Of a stretch of DNA of 64,000 nucleotides, positions 23,892-35,125 are shown piece after piece (position 1 is the stretch's first letter; each line of letters begins with the position of its first letter). The stretch is from positions 1 to 64,000 of the forward strand of contig JAWWNJ010000200.1 in assembly GCA_037176885.1 (NCBI GenBank), written 5' to 3'. The notes beneath the pieces were generated by a model. The model made no database searches, was not told where the DNA came from, and saw only the letters and a list, made by a program, of their open reading frames with translations. The DNA is from Favolaschia claudopus. Its lineage: Eukaryota; Basidiomycota; Agaricomycetes; Agaricales; Mycenaceae. A program made the translations under genes and the position numbers.

Positions 23892-26199
23892 ATGTTTTCA
23901 AGTCCTACTCCGGCCCCGGGCTCAAGGACTCTCGCTTCCAATGCCCTCCGCGGTGCAGGTCTCATGGAGCGCGACGCCACCATGCGCGACGTTTCCGACA
24001 AGCCCACAGGTCGCAAACCCGCAACTAAGCATCGTCCACATAGGGCCAGAGCAATATATGATGTTCCTATGAGTGACAAAGGCTCAGGCAGCAGCACTCG
24101 CATGGTAAATATTGATCATTGCCACCACTACTTCGTTTTTCGGGGTCGAGGTTTTCGCCAGCCTTTGATCGCCTCTCCTTCCCTCCCCGATTAGCACGTC
24201 CGCTTACCCTCCGCCCGACGTTCTCTGCAGCTCTCTTCCCGCATCGCAGTTGATGGCAATTCGGATCTGCTTTCCATTCGTGGTGCTGGTCGACCCATCA
24301 ATGGCACCAGACCGCGCCGCAATGCTGTTTCTGGTGGTGTGCAAGTCGGTCTAGTAACTCCTGCTCGTGGCTCCTCTGTGATGAGTCGTATACCGAAGCA
24401 TCGTGGGGGAGCCGTCGAGCAGTGGACAGAGTTTGTGAACAAGCGATACGATCCCCAGACGAAATGTCTCAATCTCGATGTGAGTGCCCTTTTGCGTTGG
24501 CGTTAGTGCCGACGGCTAATGCGTCTTTGTATAGTCGATGGCAGAGGACGAACTTCTGCGGAAACACAGTCTTGTGGCTCCTGGCCAAGCAGGCGGCAGT
24601 GCACGCGAAGCCGGCGTTATATTCAAGTTGGCTTCCAAACTACAACCCCCGGTGAGCACATTCAGTTTCATTTGCCGCCAACTGGGTCCTGAACTCTTCA
24701 AGGTCGAGACGGTCTCACTGGCCAATAACGGGTTGAACGGCCAACATTTAACATATCTCGACAAATACCTTCCACGTATCGCCAATCTTTCCTTACAAAA
24801 CAATAATATGCGTATGTGGAAGGACCTCGACCCCATATCTTCTCGTCGAGGGAAACTCCCGAATCTCCGAGAGCTTGTCTTGATAGGCAATCCCTTGCGA
24901 GAGTTGCAGAATGCGCACGGCAACTTGGATCGCTACAAACGGTATGTCGACCCGAGCATGTTTAGTGAGAACGCAGTCCGATCTTTTCTTAGGGAAGCTG
25001 CCAGGCGGTTCATCACACTTGAGCTCCTTGACCAAGACCCCATCGCCAAAATATCCTTTGACGTCGCGACGTCCGACACCCCTGCAACCAGTGTCAAGCC
25101 TCCCGATGCCACCTCCTTCCCATACCCGATGGGGCCCTCCTTCATCGATGGTGTTGATCCAACCCTTGTCAGCACTTTTCTATCTAGATTTTTCCCCGCT
25201 TTCGATGAACAACGACCGTCGCTTGTTAACGTCTATACTCCTGCCTCAACGTTCTCTTTCCATGCCAACACCGGTATCCCTCAACGTGCCCGCGTACAAG
25301 GCGTGCACACCGGATTGCCTAACCAACGCAAACTCGATTGGCGAGCTTGGATTGATCATGGGTCACGCAACCTGCACCGTCTGTCAGGCGATAAAACAAT
25401 CGCCGCGCTGCATATCGGCGGGCAGGACATTATACAGGCGCTCATAAAGCTGCCATTGACGAAGCACGACATTGGTTCCGAGGCGAATTTCTGTGTTGAT
25501 GCCTTTTTGGCGGGGGTGGGGCTTTTGGTGATTGTGCATGGTCAATTTATCGAAGGTGCTTGGTCTTCTTCTCTGTCTCACGCTTGTACTAACAATACTC
25601 CAGCCCCTTCGCAGGGCATGCGCTCATTCGACCGTACATTTATGTTGGCGCCAGCACCGGAGAACTCCACGTAAGCGTCGCGCCCCCTTTTCTGTAGTGT
25701 GTTTCTGATCCTGGTCCTTTCAGCGCCAAACAGAATGGCTGGGACGTTGTGATCCTCTCTGATCAATGGACGATTCGCGGCCTCTCCAAACCCGAGGCAT
25801 GGGCGCCCGGCCCCATGCTCGTGCAGGCCACGTTGGACAGCAACCCCTTACCTACGCAAAGACAGTTGCACAATCTGCCGGTCGACCAGCAGGCGCTTCT
25901 AAACACAGTGGTACGGTGATTGCTCTCCCTTCCCGGACGCTTCCACTGATTCGATATACAGCCTGAACTTCAGCGACCTATGGTTCTGAATGTATGCGCG
26001 CAAACGGGGCTCAACGTGCAGTTCGCGCTAGATTGCTTGAACTCCAACGCATGGGACGTAGGGAACGCGGTGGCGAATTTCAATCGTGTCAAGGTATGTT
26101 TTCCTCGGCTTACATGGAGAGGACTGTTTACTGATCCACATTCAGTCGTCCCTGGCACCCGAAGCCTTCTTGCTGCGACAACAGCAACCGCAGCAATAG
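23892..26199 (+). CDS. MEX67: mRNA export receptor Mex67 (NXF1/TAP family)
   Basis: Mex67 with Mtr2 carries mRNPs through the nuclear pore. Seen in order: a basic N-terminus from ATG 23892; leucine-rich repeats ([52 protein letters not shown]); the block [20 protein letters not shown], in frame after removing an intron from GTATGT to CTTAG that happens to be open; an NTF2-like domain ([20 protein letters not shown], through [11 protein letters not shown] and [12 protein letters not shown]); and a C-terminal UBA/TAP-C domain ([22 protein letters not shown]). It ends in [14 protein letters not shown] before TAG 26199. The architecture is complete for the family apart from an RNA-binding RRM I cannot make out. 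It sits upstream of another mRNA-processing gene on the same strand. Confidence 0.93.
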
Positions 26200-26768
26200 A
26201 GACGACGAGCATCATGACTCGGACGCTTTTCATCCTCATCGCAAGCAAACAATGTATATTTAGTTGATAGTTTATGTCGCGTACCACCACCACACTCATC
26301 ATCAGCATCCACATTGCAATCGATATATAATTTGTTACGGGCTCAGCGTTGTCGCTGGCGCCCTGTACATACTCGTATTATTCCTGACTGAATCTGAGTT
26401 GCAAAGCGCCTTTACGTCACTGTTTGGCAAAACCCAACGAAGGCAATACCCGTTTGGCTCTCTTCCCAATACCACATCCTTATCTTGTGCTCTTCTGTCT
26501 TCGACGTTGCTTTAGCGGTTCTTGGTGTTGTATTCGTCTACTTCCTGTATCGTCTGGACACTGTAGCATTCCTTGTCATGTAAGAGCCCCCCTCCTGTTT
26601 CCTCTACTGACTTGTCGAGCGCTTGTTGCTTACTACGACTCTTCCTGTCTTCTTCTGCTGCTTGTTCTACTCGTTGTCGTCGGTACTCAACTGTTCATGT
26701 CATCTATTCCCTATAGACGTTGAACCAAAACACTTTGCCCTCTGTTGACTGTGCATTTGAGTCCATTC

Positions 26769-28106
26769 ATGAAGACGGAAGACGACTTTGACATTTATGG
26801 TGAAATCGACGCACCTATGACCGAGCAAAATGAGGTGCGCGCACGCGTTTTTGGCATCGAGTTCAGCTCGCTGACGTGCCTCAGGGAGAACAAGTGGAGA
26901 CTTTGACCTCGACGCCGGAAACCTCGCTCGGCGACAAGCGTCCTCGAGACGACGAAGAAGATGAAGAAGGCTCTGAGATGAACGTGAATCAACCTCCTTC
27001 CTCGTCGCGTTTAGGCTCTGCCGGAGCTGGGTTCTCTTCTGGTGGGGAGGGAGGTTCATATACGACGATGCTAGGACAGACGCCAAATAATACCAACGGC
27101 ACGATCACCGTTGGGCAGAACAACGACTCGCTCTACATCGGTGATTTACAATGGGTACGTTGTATATGCTGCTGTGAGGCTCTGGCATTGATTTTGTCTT
27201 TTCAGTGGACGACAGACGAAGATCTCCGCCAAGTCGCGTTAAATGTTGGGGTTACAATTGACCACAAGGATATCACGTTTTCTGAACACAAGGTGAATGG
27301 CAAAAGCAAGGGGTACGCGTAATTTTCTGTACGTATCTCGGTTGGCTCAATCTCATTTAGTATCGCGTACATCGAATGCGGAGATTATGACAACGCGATG
27401 AGGATGAAGACATGGTTCGACAACAACGACTTCCAGAACAGGCGCGCTTCTGCCACTCTCACAAGCTCTACGCAGGGCAACCCGTTCCGCACTCTGCCTA
27501 AAGGTGGGAATTCCCTCTTCTTCGTTACGGTTTTCTCACTTTCCATCCAGAACCACCGCCAAAGGAGAACCGTATGCAGCAACATACCCCTCAGCAGATC
27601 CAATCCGTAACGATGCCCAATATGCCCATGGCTATGGCAGCTGCGGGCATGATGGGTCGCGGCGGCGGAAATTTCCGCGGTGGGATGCGCGGCGGTATGA
27701 ACGGTATGATGGGCATGCGCGGAGGAATGCCATCGATGGGTCTCGGTATGGGTATGGGCGGAATGAACATGGGTATGCCCGGAATGAACATGGGGATGGG
27801 CAACATGAACATGATGGGCAACAACTTCAGCGACCGGGGAGGACGAGGTGGTATTCCGCAGGGACCTCGCGGTGGGATGATGCGTGGCGGTACGAGTTTC
27901 CAATGAACGATAATAGCCCTGTAGCTCACAATTACTTCTCTTTCTTCTGTTTGCCATCTGCAGGGATGGCTGGACGTGGCGGCAATTTTGCGAACGCTGG
28001 CGGAGGGCACTTCAATCCTGCGTTCATGCAAGGGCAAGGCGGCGGGGGGCAGTTCTCGCCTCCCGACGGGCCGAGGAAGCGCTACCGTGTCGATGAGAGC
28101 GGGTGA
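26769..28106 (+). CDS. CPSF6-like RRM protein (cleavage factor I large-subunit type)
   Basis: Starts at ATG 26769 ([20 protein letters not shown]). After an acidic linker ([14 protein letters not shown]) comes one RRM: RNP2 [15 protein letters not shown], then [14 protein letters not shown] and RNP1-like [13 protein letters not shown], with introns inside the domain. The double-Trp WWTTDEDL and the ENGxSKG-like loop are hallmarks of the CPSF6/CFIm68 RRM, which binds the CFIm25 subunit and helps choose polyadenylation sites. The C-terminal half is a low-complexity Gly/Met/Arg region ([19 protein letters not shown]) likely to be methylated RGG sequence, followed by a last exon ending [12 protein letters not shown]. 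The human protein has an RS domain instead, so orthology is likely but not certain. Confidence 0.86.
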
Positions 28107-28303
28107 GCAGCCACTGTAAACAGTGAATTCGCCGGGATCAATCATACAACTGGAACTTTACTTTAAAGCTAGGATGGATTCGCTCCCATGACTTAAACCT
28201 AATATTAAATAGCACATCGTCGTTGTCTCCTTGCTTTCGTGTTCAGCTGCCTTTGTAACAATACACAATGTCGTCATTTCCCAGAATACAAGCATCAGAA
28301 AAG

Positions 28304-29747
28304 CTACTCGGCCCCGTTTGGCTCACAAGCTGTTTTAGCGATATATTTTGCGATCTCCACCTCCACATCATAAGCGAACTGAGAGTCGTTCAACGACTCA
28401 GGAAGTTTACCTGGTACGCATCAATGTAACCTCGACCAGAGAAGGTCAGAATGAGTCGCTCACAAATAATCCATAGGATCCAGTCCCGTAACTTTTCCTG
28501 CCACCAATTAAGAATCTTTTTAGAGTTGCCCGAACGTTTGGCGATGTCCAATATACGTCCCACTCGCTTCATTCGAACGCCTTCATACGCGTCGCCTGTC
28601 CGCCGCAGCGACTCTTCTACGCTGAAACGATGTGATACCCGATAGTGCTTCAAGAGAAGTGCAATCGCTACTGCGTCCTCAACGGCGCATGCCACGCCCT
28701 GCCCAGCACTCGGTGGCATCGCATGAGCTGCGTCCCCGAGTAGGAGGATCCGCCCAGAGCCAGAAAGACTGCTCCAGTGTGGCAACCTGGGCGTAATGTA
28801 CCCCGGCAATATAAGCAACTGTGAAGACTCTGCGCAGCCTAGATTTACGATTTCGCGGAAGACGGTGGATGACGGGGTGTCTGCGGGGGACTTCCAAAGC
28901 GAGTGACGCTCTAAGAGCTGATCCAAGATCGCTGCGCGCGGCGTGTCTCGTGAAGGCGGTTCGGCTGTCTCGTATGTCGACCACCACATGAGCTGCGCGT
29001 TTTCTGAAGCGGTATCGGCGGAGGCAGGGGAGTAGCCGAAGAAACCTTTTGCGCCGAAGGTCATTGTGACTGGGTCCCTTTGGATCGATTTTCGAAGAGG
29101 ATCGGAGAGAGATATCATAGGGATGAAGCCGCCAACGCCCGTTAGATTTCTTGCATGGCGTTAGGTATCTTCCACAGTAGTTTTTGAGATACTTACTCGT
29201 ATGTTGCGGGGTATTTTTGGCCAAAGATGCCCTCACGGACAACACTCCGTACACCATCGGCACCAATGACGAGATCGGCTCTCTCAACGGTGCCATCTTC
29301 GAGCACTACATCCACGCCATCGCGGTCTTCTTTCACATAGCGAACTTTGGTGTCCCAGTACACCGCGCCTGGGCGTAATTCTTGAAGCAGGGCATTATGT
29401 ACGGTTGCGCGGGGCAGCATGAGTTCGCTGAAGCCATATCGTGCTTTGCGGCCGCTGCGCAGTCTGCCTATGAGCTTGCCTTTTGAGTTTCTGAAGGTCA
29501 TAATCTCCCCGGGAAACCCCCGTTTCTGTATATAGGCTGCAGCATCTTGCGAGATTGACGAGATGGCGCGGAGGCCGTTCGGCGCGAGACCAAGACCTCC
29601 TCCGATGGCGGAGGACGTAGAGGTGATAGTTTCGTGCGATTCAAAGACGAGAATTGTAGCGGGAGGTGAAGCGTCGGCGAGGTGCCTCCGTAGAGCGTGA
29701 TATGCGGCGATTCCGCCAATGCCGCCACCGACGATGATGATTTTCAT
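28304..29747 (-). CDS. FAD-dependent monooxygenase (salicylate-hydroxylase-like)
   Basis: A class A flavoprotein monooxygenase using NAD(P)H and O2 on an aromatic or related substrate. The start is taken at ATG 29747, so that MKIIIVGGGIGGIAAYHALR places the dinucleotide-binding fold at the N-terminus; an upstream in-frame codon at 29765 is possible. Other landmarks: GGGLGLAPNGLRAI; the RADLVIGADGVRSVVRE motif shared by these enzymes; and RILLLGDAAHAMPPSAGQG, the second FAD motif. The last intron (GTAAACTTCC..CTCAG) joins GYIDAYQ to FAYDVEVEIAKYIAK, ending at TAG 28304. There is no signal peptide. It is divergent from the MFS gene at 30683, with about 0.9 kb between them. Confidence 0.9.
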
Positions 29748-30682
29748 TATGGCGATGCGCAGCACGAGCGTCGGGAGAGCATGGTAAGGATTTGGCTGGG
29801 CGAGAGGTTAAATGTTTGCTGCGGGACCTGCGGCGTGGCTTGAAATGTACTTAAAGGCCGCGTGTGTTCCGCGGCAGGTATCAGATGTTGCGTTTTCCGC
29901 AGTCCCTTTAAAGGGCGATCATTCCTTTGTCGGAGGGGTATATAGAGTACGGATAGACAGAGGGGGAGAACACAAGGAGAACCCTAAGTTTATTTGGTGT
30001 GTAGACGGATACCCAGGACTATCGAACCGAGAGACATGAGAGAGACCAACTTCAACTTGATAGAACTTGAAGACCCCGGGACCCAGAAAAGATAGTTTCG
30101 GCTCAGCTTTATTGACTGCGACGAGTAACGCGAACTGTCGGCGAGTAAGACGCGCTCCACATACTAGTGCGAATCGAATGGAAGGAGAAGAGATCCAGAT
30201 GAGGTGTTTGTTGAGTTCAACGTGACCGCGCCCTGGCATCGTGGGACAATCGCGAGATTGACATAACCTTTCTCGCTGCTGCGACTTGGAAACTTGCTTC
30301 CAACCACGTAGCCTGGTGATATCACTTCTTTGGCACCGTTCAAGACGACAAAGTACACCATTTCGTCGCCGAATAATGCGAATAGTTATCAATCGGATAA
30401 TCGAATTTTCTCCGCCTGGCGGCCGACGGCAAGGCGGCTGAGGCGAAATGAAGGTTACCTCGACGTCCTTCGTGATGAACAGAAGAGTAGAAACATCTGC
30501 GACTTCGGCCCGGCTTTTCTTTGACTCGGTCTCTTCAGTTTCTCTGACCTTGCCATAAAGGCAATAGCCTGAAGCTGCCCCACCGCGGTAGTCCCCCCGA
30601 GTCAGATGTGCGATGCTTAGCAAGACTCCCATAAGGTTTCATTGACAAATTTTCTAGAGCCGTTTCTTGTTTTACGACCACC
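29748..30682. other. Shared upstream region of FMO and MFS genes
   Basis: About 0.9 kb between two divergent genes, probably holding both promoters. A minus-strand frame of 237 codons (30632-29919) begins with ATG (MGVLLSIAHLTRGDYRGGAA) but shows no family motif and would overlap the promoter space. I treat it as unproven. Confidence 0.4.
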
Positions 30683-32639
30683 ATGTCGCCCAGGGACAAC
30701 GACGAGACTCAACCGCTCCTTGCTCCTCAGCCCGACTTGAATGACTTTCATGACTTGCCCATTAAACGGACCCCCCTTCCACTCTTCCAGTTCTCGATCG
30801 TCCTCTTTCTGCAGCTCGCCGAGCCACTCACTAGCAATGTCATCTATCCATTTGCGCCGCAGGTAAGCGCGTCTCTTTTCAGTCTCTATGTTCCTCCGAA
30901 TTAATCTCTCAACAGCTGATGCGCGACGTTGGAATAACAAAGGGAGATGAGACCAAAGTAGGATACTACGTTGGGCTCATGGTACGTCCCACTCTATAAA
31001 CGATCCTCTGGCATTGACTTCTGGATCGCAGCAATCCATATTCTTCCTCACTCAAGCCTTCACCGTGCTCCACTGGTCGAGACTTTCAGATCGCATCGGT
31101 CGCAAACCTGTCATCCTCATCGGCCTCTGCGGATTGAGCATCAGCATGTACGCGTTTGGTCTATCTCGTACGTTCTGGGGCCTTGTCGTGAGGTATGCAC
31201 TTTGCAATTTTGTTTCGGACCCACAATAATCGGCATTGTCATCCTTTAGTCGCAGCTTAAATGGCGCCTTGAGTATGTCAGTCCATTCGGGTTAATGTTT
31301 CCACACTGATCCACCGTAGACGGGAACATCGGGGTGATCAAGAGGTAGGAGAGACAAGGTCAACCACCACATTGTTGCTAACCGTCAGTGCAGTATTCTG
31401 GCAGAAATCACCGACTCGACAAATATTGCCCAGGTACATATCAATCTACATATGCTGGTATCATCTATTGACGATTTCCTAGGCCTATGCATACATGCCA
31501 AGTTAGTTGACATGATCCCTCGTTTCAATGTCTCATTTGTCTCTATAGTTGCTTGGTCCACCGGGAGCACCCTTGGCCCAATCATAGGCGGAAGTCTTGC
31601 TCATCCTGCTCGACGTTTCCCTGCGCTATTCGGCGACAACCAATTCCTGCTCAAGTATCCGTATTTCCTGCCTTGCGCCGTACCCGCCACCTTTTCGCTC
31701 GTCGCCTGGACGGTGACGTTCCTCTTTCTCAAAGAAACGGCTACTGGTCCGGGAGTGCTCTCACTTCCACGCCTGTTCCGCCGGAAAGATGATGTCGACA
31801 CTATCAAGCGTAAAGGTTCTCTCGAGGACGCCTCCGGCGAAGTAGTAGCTCCCCGAGAACAGGCTGTTCCTTTGCGTGGCCTTCTCATCCGCCCTGTCAT
31901 CGTTGCAGCTGCCAACTACGCTTTCCTCTCGCTCGTCGATATCGCGTTGCGAGCCATCCATCCCGTGTTCCTTTCAACTCCCATCGAACTCGGTGGACTT
32001 GGGCTCAACACCTCGCGCATTGGGAATCTGCTCTCGGTGTTTGGAGTTCTCAACGGAGTTTCCCAGGTGAATACCGCTCTGATTGATCATTCATTTCGCC
32101 TCTTCGCTCAGTGCTAACCAACTTCATTTCGCCTAGGTGTTCTTCTTTGCGCGTATCCATGATTACCTGGGCAGCAAATTAACGTACATCCTCGGCATCG
32201 CTTCTGCTCTGCCAGCATTCGCGGCTTTCCCAATCCTCAGCTTCCTTGCGCGCAGCCAGGGAGTTTCCGCCCTAGTCTGGGGCGGCGCTCTTGCACAGAT
32301 CATCATTTCGATTGGTCTCTCATTTTCATATGGTCTGAAAAATCCTTTGTCTCTTCGCTACTCTCGCTGACCCATGTCTTTTTGACTCTCTTAGGCGCAG
32401 TCTTCATCTATATATCTGCAGCAGCGCCCAATCGCGCGTCCCTAGGCGCGACGAACGGACTCTGCCAGCTCTCTGTCAGCATCATGCGAGCCATCGGCCC
32501 AGCAGCGGCCAACTCGATGTTCTCGCTGTCGATAGAGAAAGGGTATATGCACGGGTACATGGTGTACTATGTCCTGATTGGCGTGACCTGCGTCGCTCTT
32601 TGGATCGGTATGCTGCTCCCTCGTCGTCCCGGCATGTAG
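30683..32639 (+). CDS. MFS transporter, DHA1 drug-type, copy 1
   Basis: Plasma- or vacuolar-membrane proton-coupled exporter of the major facilitator superfamily. ATG 30683 gives MSPRDNDETQPLLAPQPDLN, a soluble tail before TM1 (FQFSIVLFLQLAEPLTSNVIY). The MFS signature loop between TM2 and TM3 is RLSDRIGRKPVILIG. The TM5 motif is WSTGSTLGPIIGGSLAHPAR. TM7-12 are recognisable (AIHPVFLSTPIELGGLGLNT, through RASLGATNGLCQLSVSIMRA). Several introns of about 55 nt interrupt it. Two more members of the same subgroup lie in this window: a full gene at 47566-49449 and a truncated one at 59149-60134. Substrate unknown. Confidence 0.9.
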
Positions 32640-33451
32640 TTCCATCGGTGTGCGGCATGAGGTGTATACTCTGCCGCTGGTCTTTCTTGGACTCTTTGAG
32701 GTTGGTTGAATGAAGACTACGTCGCCGCGCTGAGGAAGTGCTCCTGAGCCGACTTGTAGACACGTAGATTAACTATCTTTCTAAGTAGATTGTGGTGATC
32801 GACTAAGGACAAAATATATTTCGCTTGGGCTCTGCGTTTTTCGACTAGCTTTTCGTCTCTGTATCCTTCCTTCTTCCTGTGGTTACATGGACGACTGGCA
32901 ACTAGATAGGCCTGACCTGGCCTGGCGTACGAACCAGTATCATTCAAAGTTGTTTTTCTTTCTCTGTGTTCTTTACTCAATTGGATCGCACGAAAGCAGC
33001 TTCAAGCTGCAGACCCAAAATTTATGGGTGTGTAGAGTACAGCAAATGCGCATGCAGGAAAAAAGTCGAATGTACGTCGCCTTTGCATCCCTTTCAGTAT
33101 TCACATCATTCGTCTATTTGTTTCCGTGGAAGCAAAGTACAGGGGTGTTCAGTTGACAAGGCATTCACAATTTTCTCAGATTCAGAGGGTTTATATCAAG
33201 CTGCAGACTCGAATTGGTTGAGATGTGTACAATGTAACAAATATGCAAGTTGTGATGAAGGCGAATGGTAATAAGATAATTTGCAGCGCAAAGCATGCCA
33301 AAATGCTGTCGTCAACTCCGTCCTATGACTTGACCCCGAACCGAAAAACCTAAACCGATGTGTGTTTATGCCCGTACTGTAGAATGCTTGAGCGGATGAG
33401 AATAGAAGAGTGGGAAGGTAGAAGAGACTCACTTTAACTAGGTCAATTCGT

Positions 33452-33628
33452 TCAGGCAATGGTGCAGCTGCCACTGGACCCGGTGCCATCGTCCTCGTTG
33501 ACGGTAGGGAGGGAGGTGTCCTCCTTGCAAACGACGCAGCTGCCGCTGGAGCCCGTGCCGCCGTCTTCGTTGGTGGGGGGAAGGACGACGTCCTCAACCT
33601 TCTTGGTGATGGCGGTGAAAGAATCCAT
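33452..33628 (-). CDS. Pheromone-precursor-like CaaX protein with two tandem units, copy 1
   Basis: A 58-residue, intron-free reading frame, started at ATG 33628 (MDSFTAITKKVEDVV) rather than 14 codons upstream because the TATA box lies about 98 bp before it and basidiomycete pheromone precursors typically begin MDxFT. The body is two near-identical units, PTNEDGGTGSSGSCVVC and PTVNEDDGTGSSGSCTIA, separated by KEDTSL. The protein ends Cys-Thr-Ile-Ala, a CaaX box, which directs farnesylation and methylation. Mature pheromones of the group are cut after a short acidic or charged pair; NED before each Gly/Ser-rich core fits. The first unit's CVVC is followed by Lys, comparable to tandem rhodotorucine-type precursors. 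No receptor gene is adjacent. Alternative: another small prenylated protein. Confidence 0.66.
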   Translation of the reverse strand: MDSFTAITKKVEDVVLPPTNEDGGTGSSGSCVVCKEDTSLPTVNEDDGTGSSGSCTIA

Positions 33629-33725
33629 TGGATGGTGAGAGGAGGAGGATGAGGGTGCACGAGAGGGCAAGTAGGCGAGGAGGAGTGGTAGGCGAGCCTG
33701 GGGAGTTGAGTAGATTTTGCGCTGG

Positions 33726-33732
33726 TTTTATA
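33726..33732 (-). promoter_or_regulatory. TATA box of pheromone-like gene, copy 1
   Basis: Minus-strand TATAAAA about 98 bp upstream of ATG 33628; the same spacing occurs in copy 2. Confidence 0.6.
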
Positions 33733-34200
33733 CTGGAGGTTGCATTGTGCGACGAGAAAGTGAGACCAGGCAAGGTGAACCGATCGTTTAATTTGCGTAA
33801 CAATAAGAAAGGGAAGGAGGGACCCGACGAACAAAAAGATGAGATCGGTTGTCGGATCGACAGGACAACACTTTAAAGCTGAGACTTGATCTGACTCGTG
33901 TGTTGGGTAAGACTCGCACAAATTAGTAGGTATTGAATCTGCGACGTACTTAGAGTAAAAGAGTAAAACCTCGGTAATGAGACCCAGTTGAAACAGGACG
34001 TCTGTCTTCAAAGCAGACCGTAAATATGAGCATAAGTTCCTCTGTTGCGTCTTCCTAGGGTTCTGGCAAGCAACAGAGTGCTGGAGACATAGACAATAAA
34101 GACGGTGATTGGAGTGATCGATCGCAAGAAAACAAGCCAGTTTGATCGACATTGAACAGAGACACAAAATGTGGCAACAAGATACCCATGCGCTTGCTGA

Positions 34201-35125
34201 GAAGATGAATCAGAGCTCGATCGCCACTGCATGAGTCCGAATCGTCTAAATTTGAAAGCCTCCTACGGCTCGAGTCATCTTGAAGTCTGTAGCTCTGGAG
34301 CTATTAGAGAACTGTCTTGCTCTGAACACCGAGAAAATATTTGTGATTTAACAGCACAGTTTTGAATGGTAGAAAAGCCTTGAGCAAGACAGATTTTGCC
34401 CTTTTGGCGGGCAGGAACAGAGAGCAAGACCGGTCACTGATAGATCACCGGTGCGATGTTTGATCGGCCGGGCGGCCGGCCGGCTGGTTTGGTCCGATTT
34501 TCCGACCAGCTTCTTGTTTCGAATCGTCTTGTTCTTCACTGGCATAGCGCGCAATCTCCCGCAAGCGTACAGCTCGTCGACGCGATCCCGAAATACTCAC
34601 TGCTACAGTGCTTCTCATCGGTGCTCAAGCCGTCATCTTCAAAGTTTGACTGTCGGAGCTGTCCTTCGTCTCAACTTGGTTCACGATATGTTCGACAAAA
34701 GCCCTGGTTTTCTCTTCATTCGGAGCTTGCCCGAGTTTTCTAATGAATATCCCGTACCCCACGTCATCCTGAACGTGGATTGCCATCCATACGAGTCTGA
34801 CTGGAGAGCGGAGGCAGTAAATCCGAATGACGGTGTTACATGTAACTCAGACTTTGATTCGTGAAATCTGCTATGACGCGGATTGGACGCAAGTCGTATG
34901 AGGACGTGAACGGTGAAGCGACTTGGCAGCCCTCGGGCTCTCGGTCCGACTTCCGCCACTCTAATTCACCCACTACATTGTAAATCCTCAGCATCGAGTT
35001 CAGGACATGGACCCACATCTGGAACTTCATACGCCCATCCCAGGTTTCCTTCTTGCGGATCAACGCACAGAGAGCTCATTCGAAGAAATCCCAATCATGT
35101 CAGTGCAAATCACTGCGCCGGTTCA
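34201..35125. other. Intergenic region, no gene seen
   Basis: About 0.9 kb between the duplicated block and the 2OG oxygenase. Open stretches here have no motif and no convincing splice links. Confidence 0.5.

Larger units (their letters stand above)
33107..34200. repeat. Inverted segmental duplication, block 1 (partner 50325-51443)
   Basis: The reverse complement aligns with 50325-51443 over about 1.1 kb: upstream region with shared TCGCGATCGATCAC-type tracts, TATA box, the 58-codon gene, a 3'-UTR intron and a downstream tract (TTTTGGCATGCTTTGCGCTG). Identity is high near the gene and drops outward, with real substitutions and indels, so this is an older duplication than the 6.8-14.2 kb repeat. 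Confidence 0.85.

Noticed and set aside
29919..30632. 237-codon minus-strand frame with ATG
   Set aside because: No motif, and it would fill the shared promoter region of two divergent genes; left as unproven.
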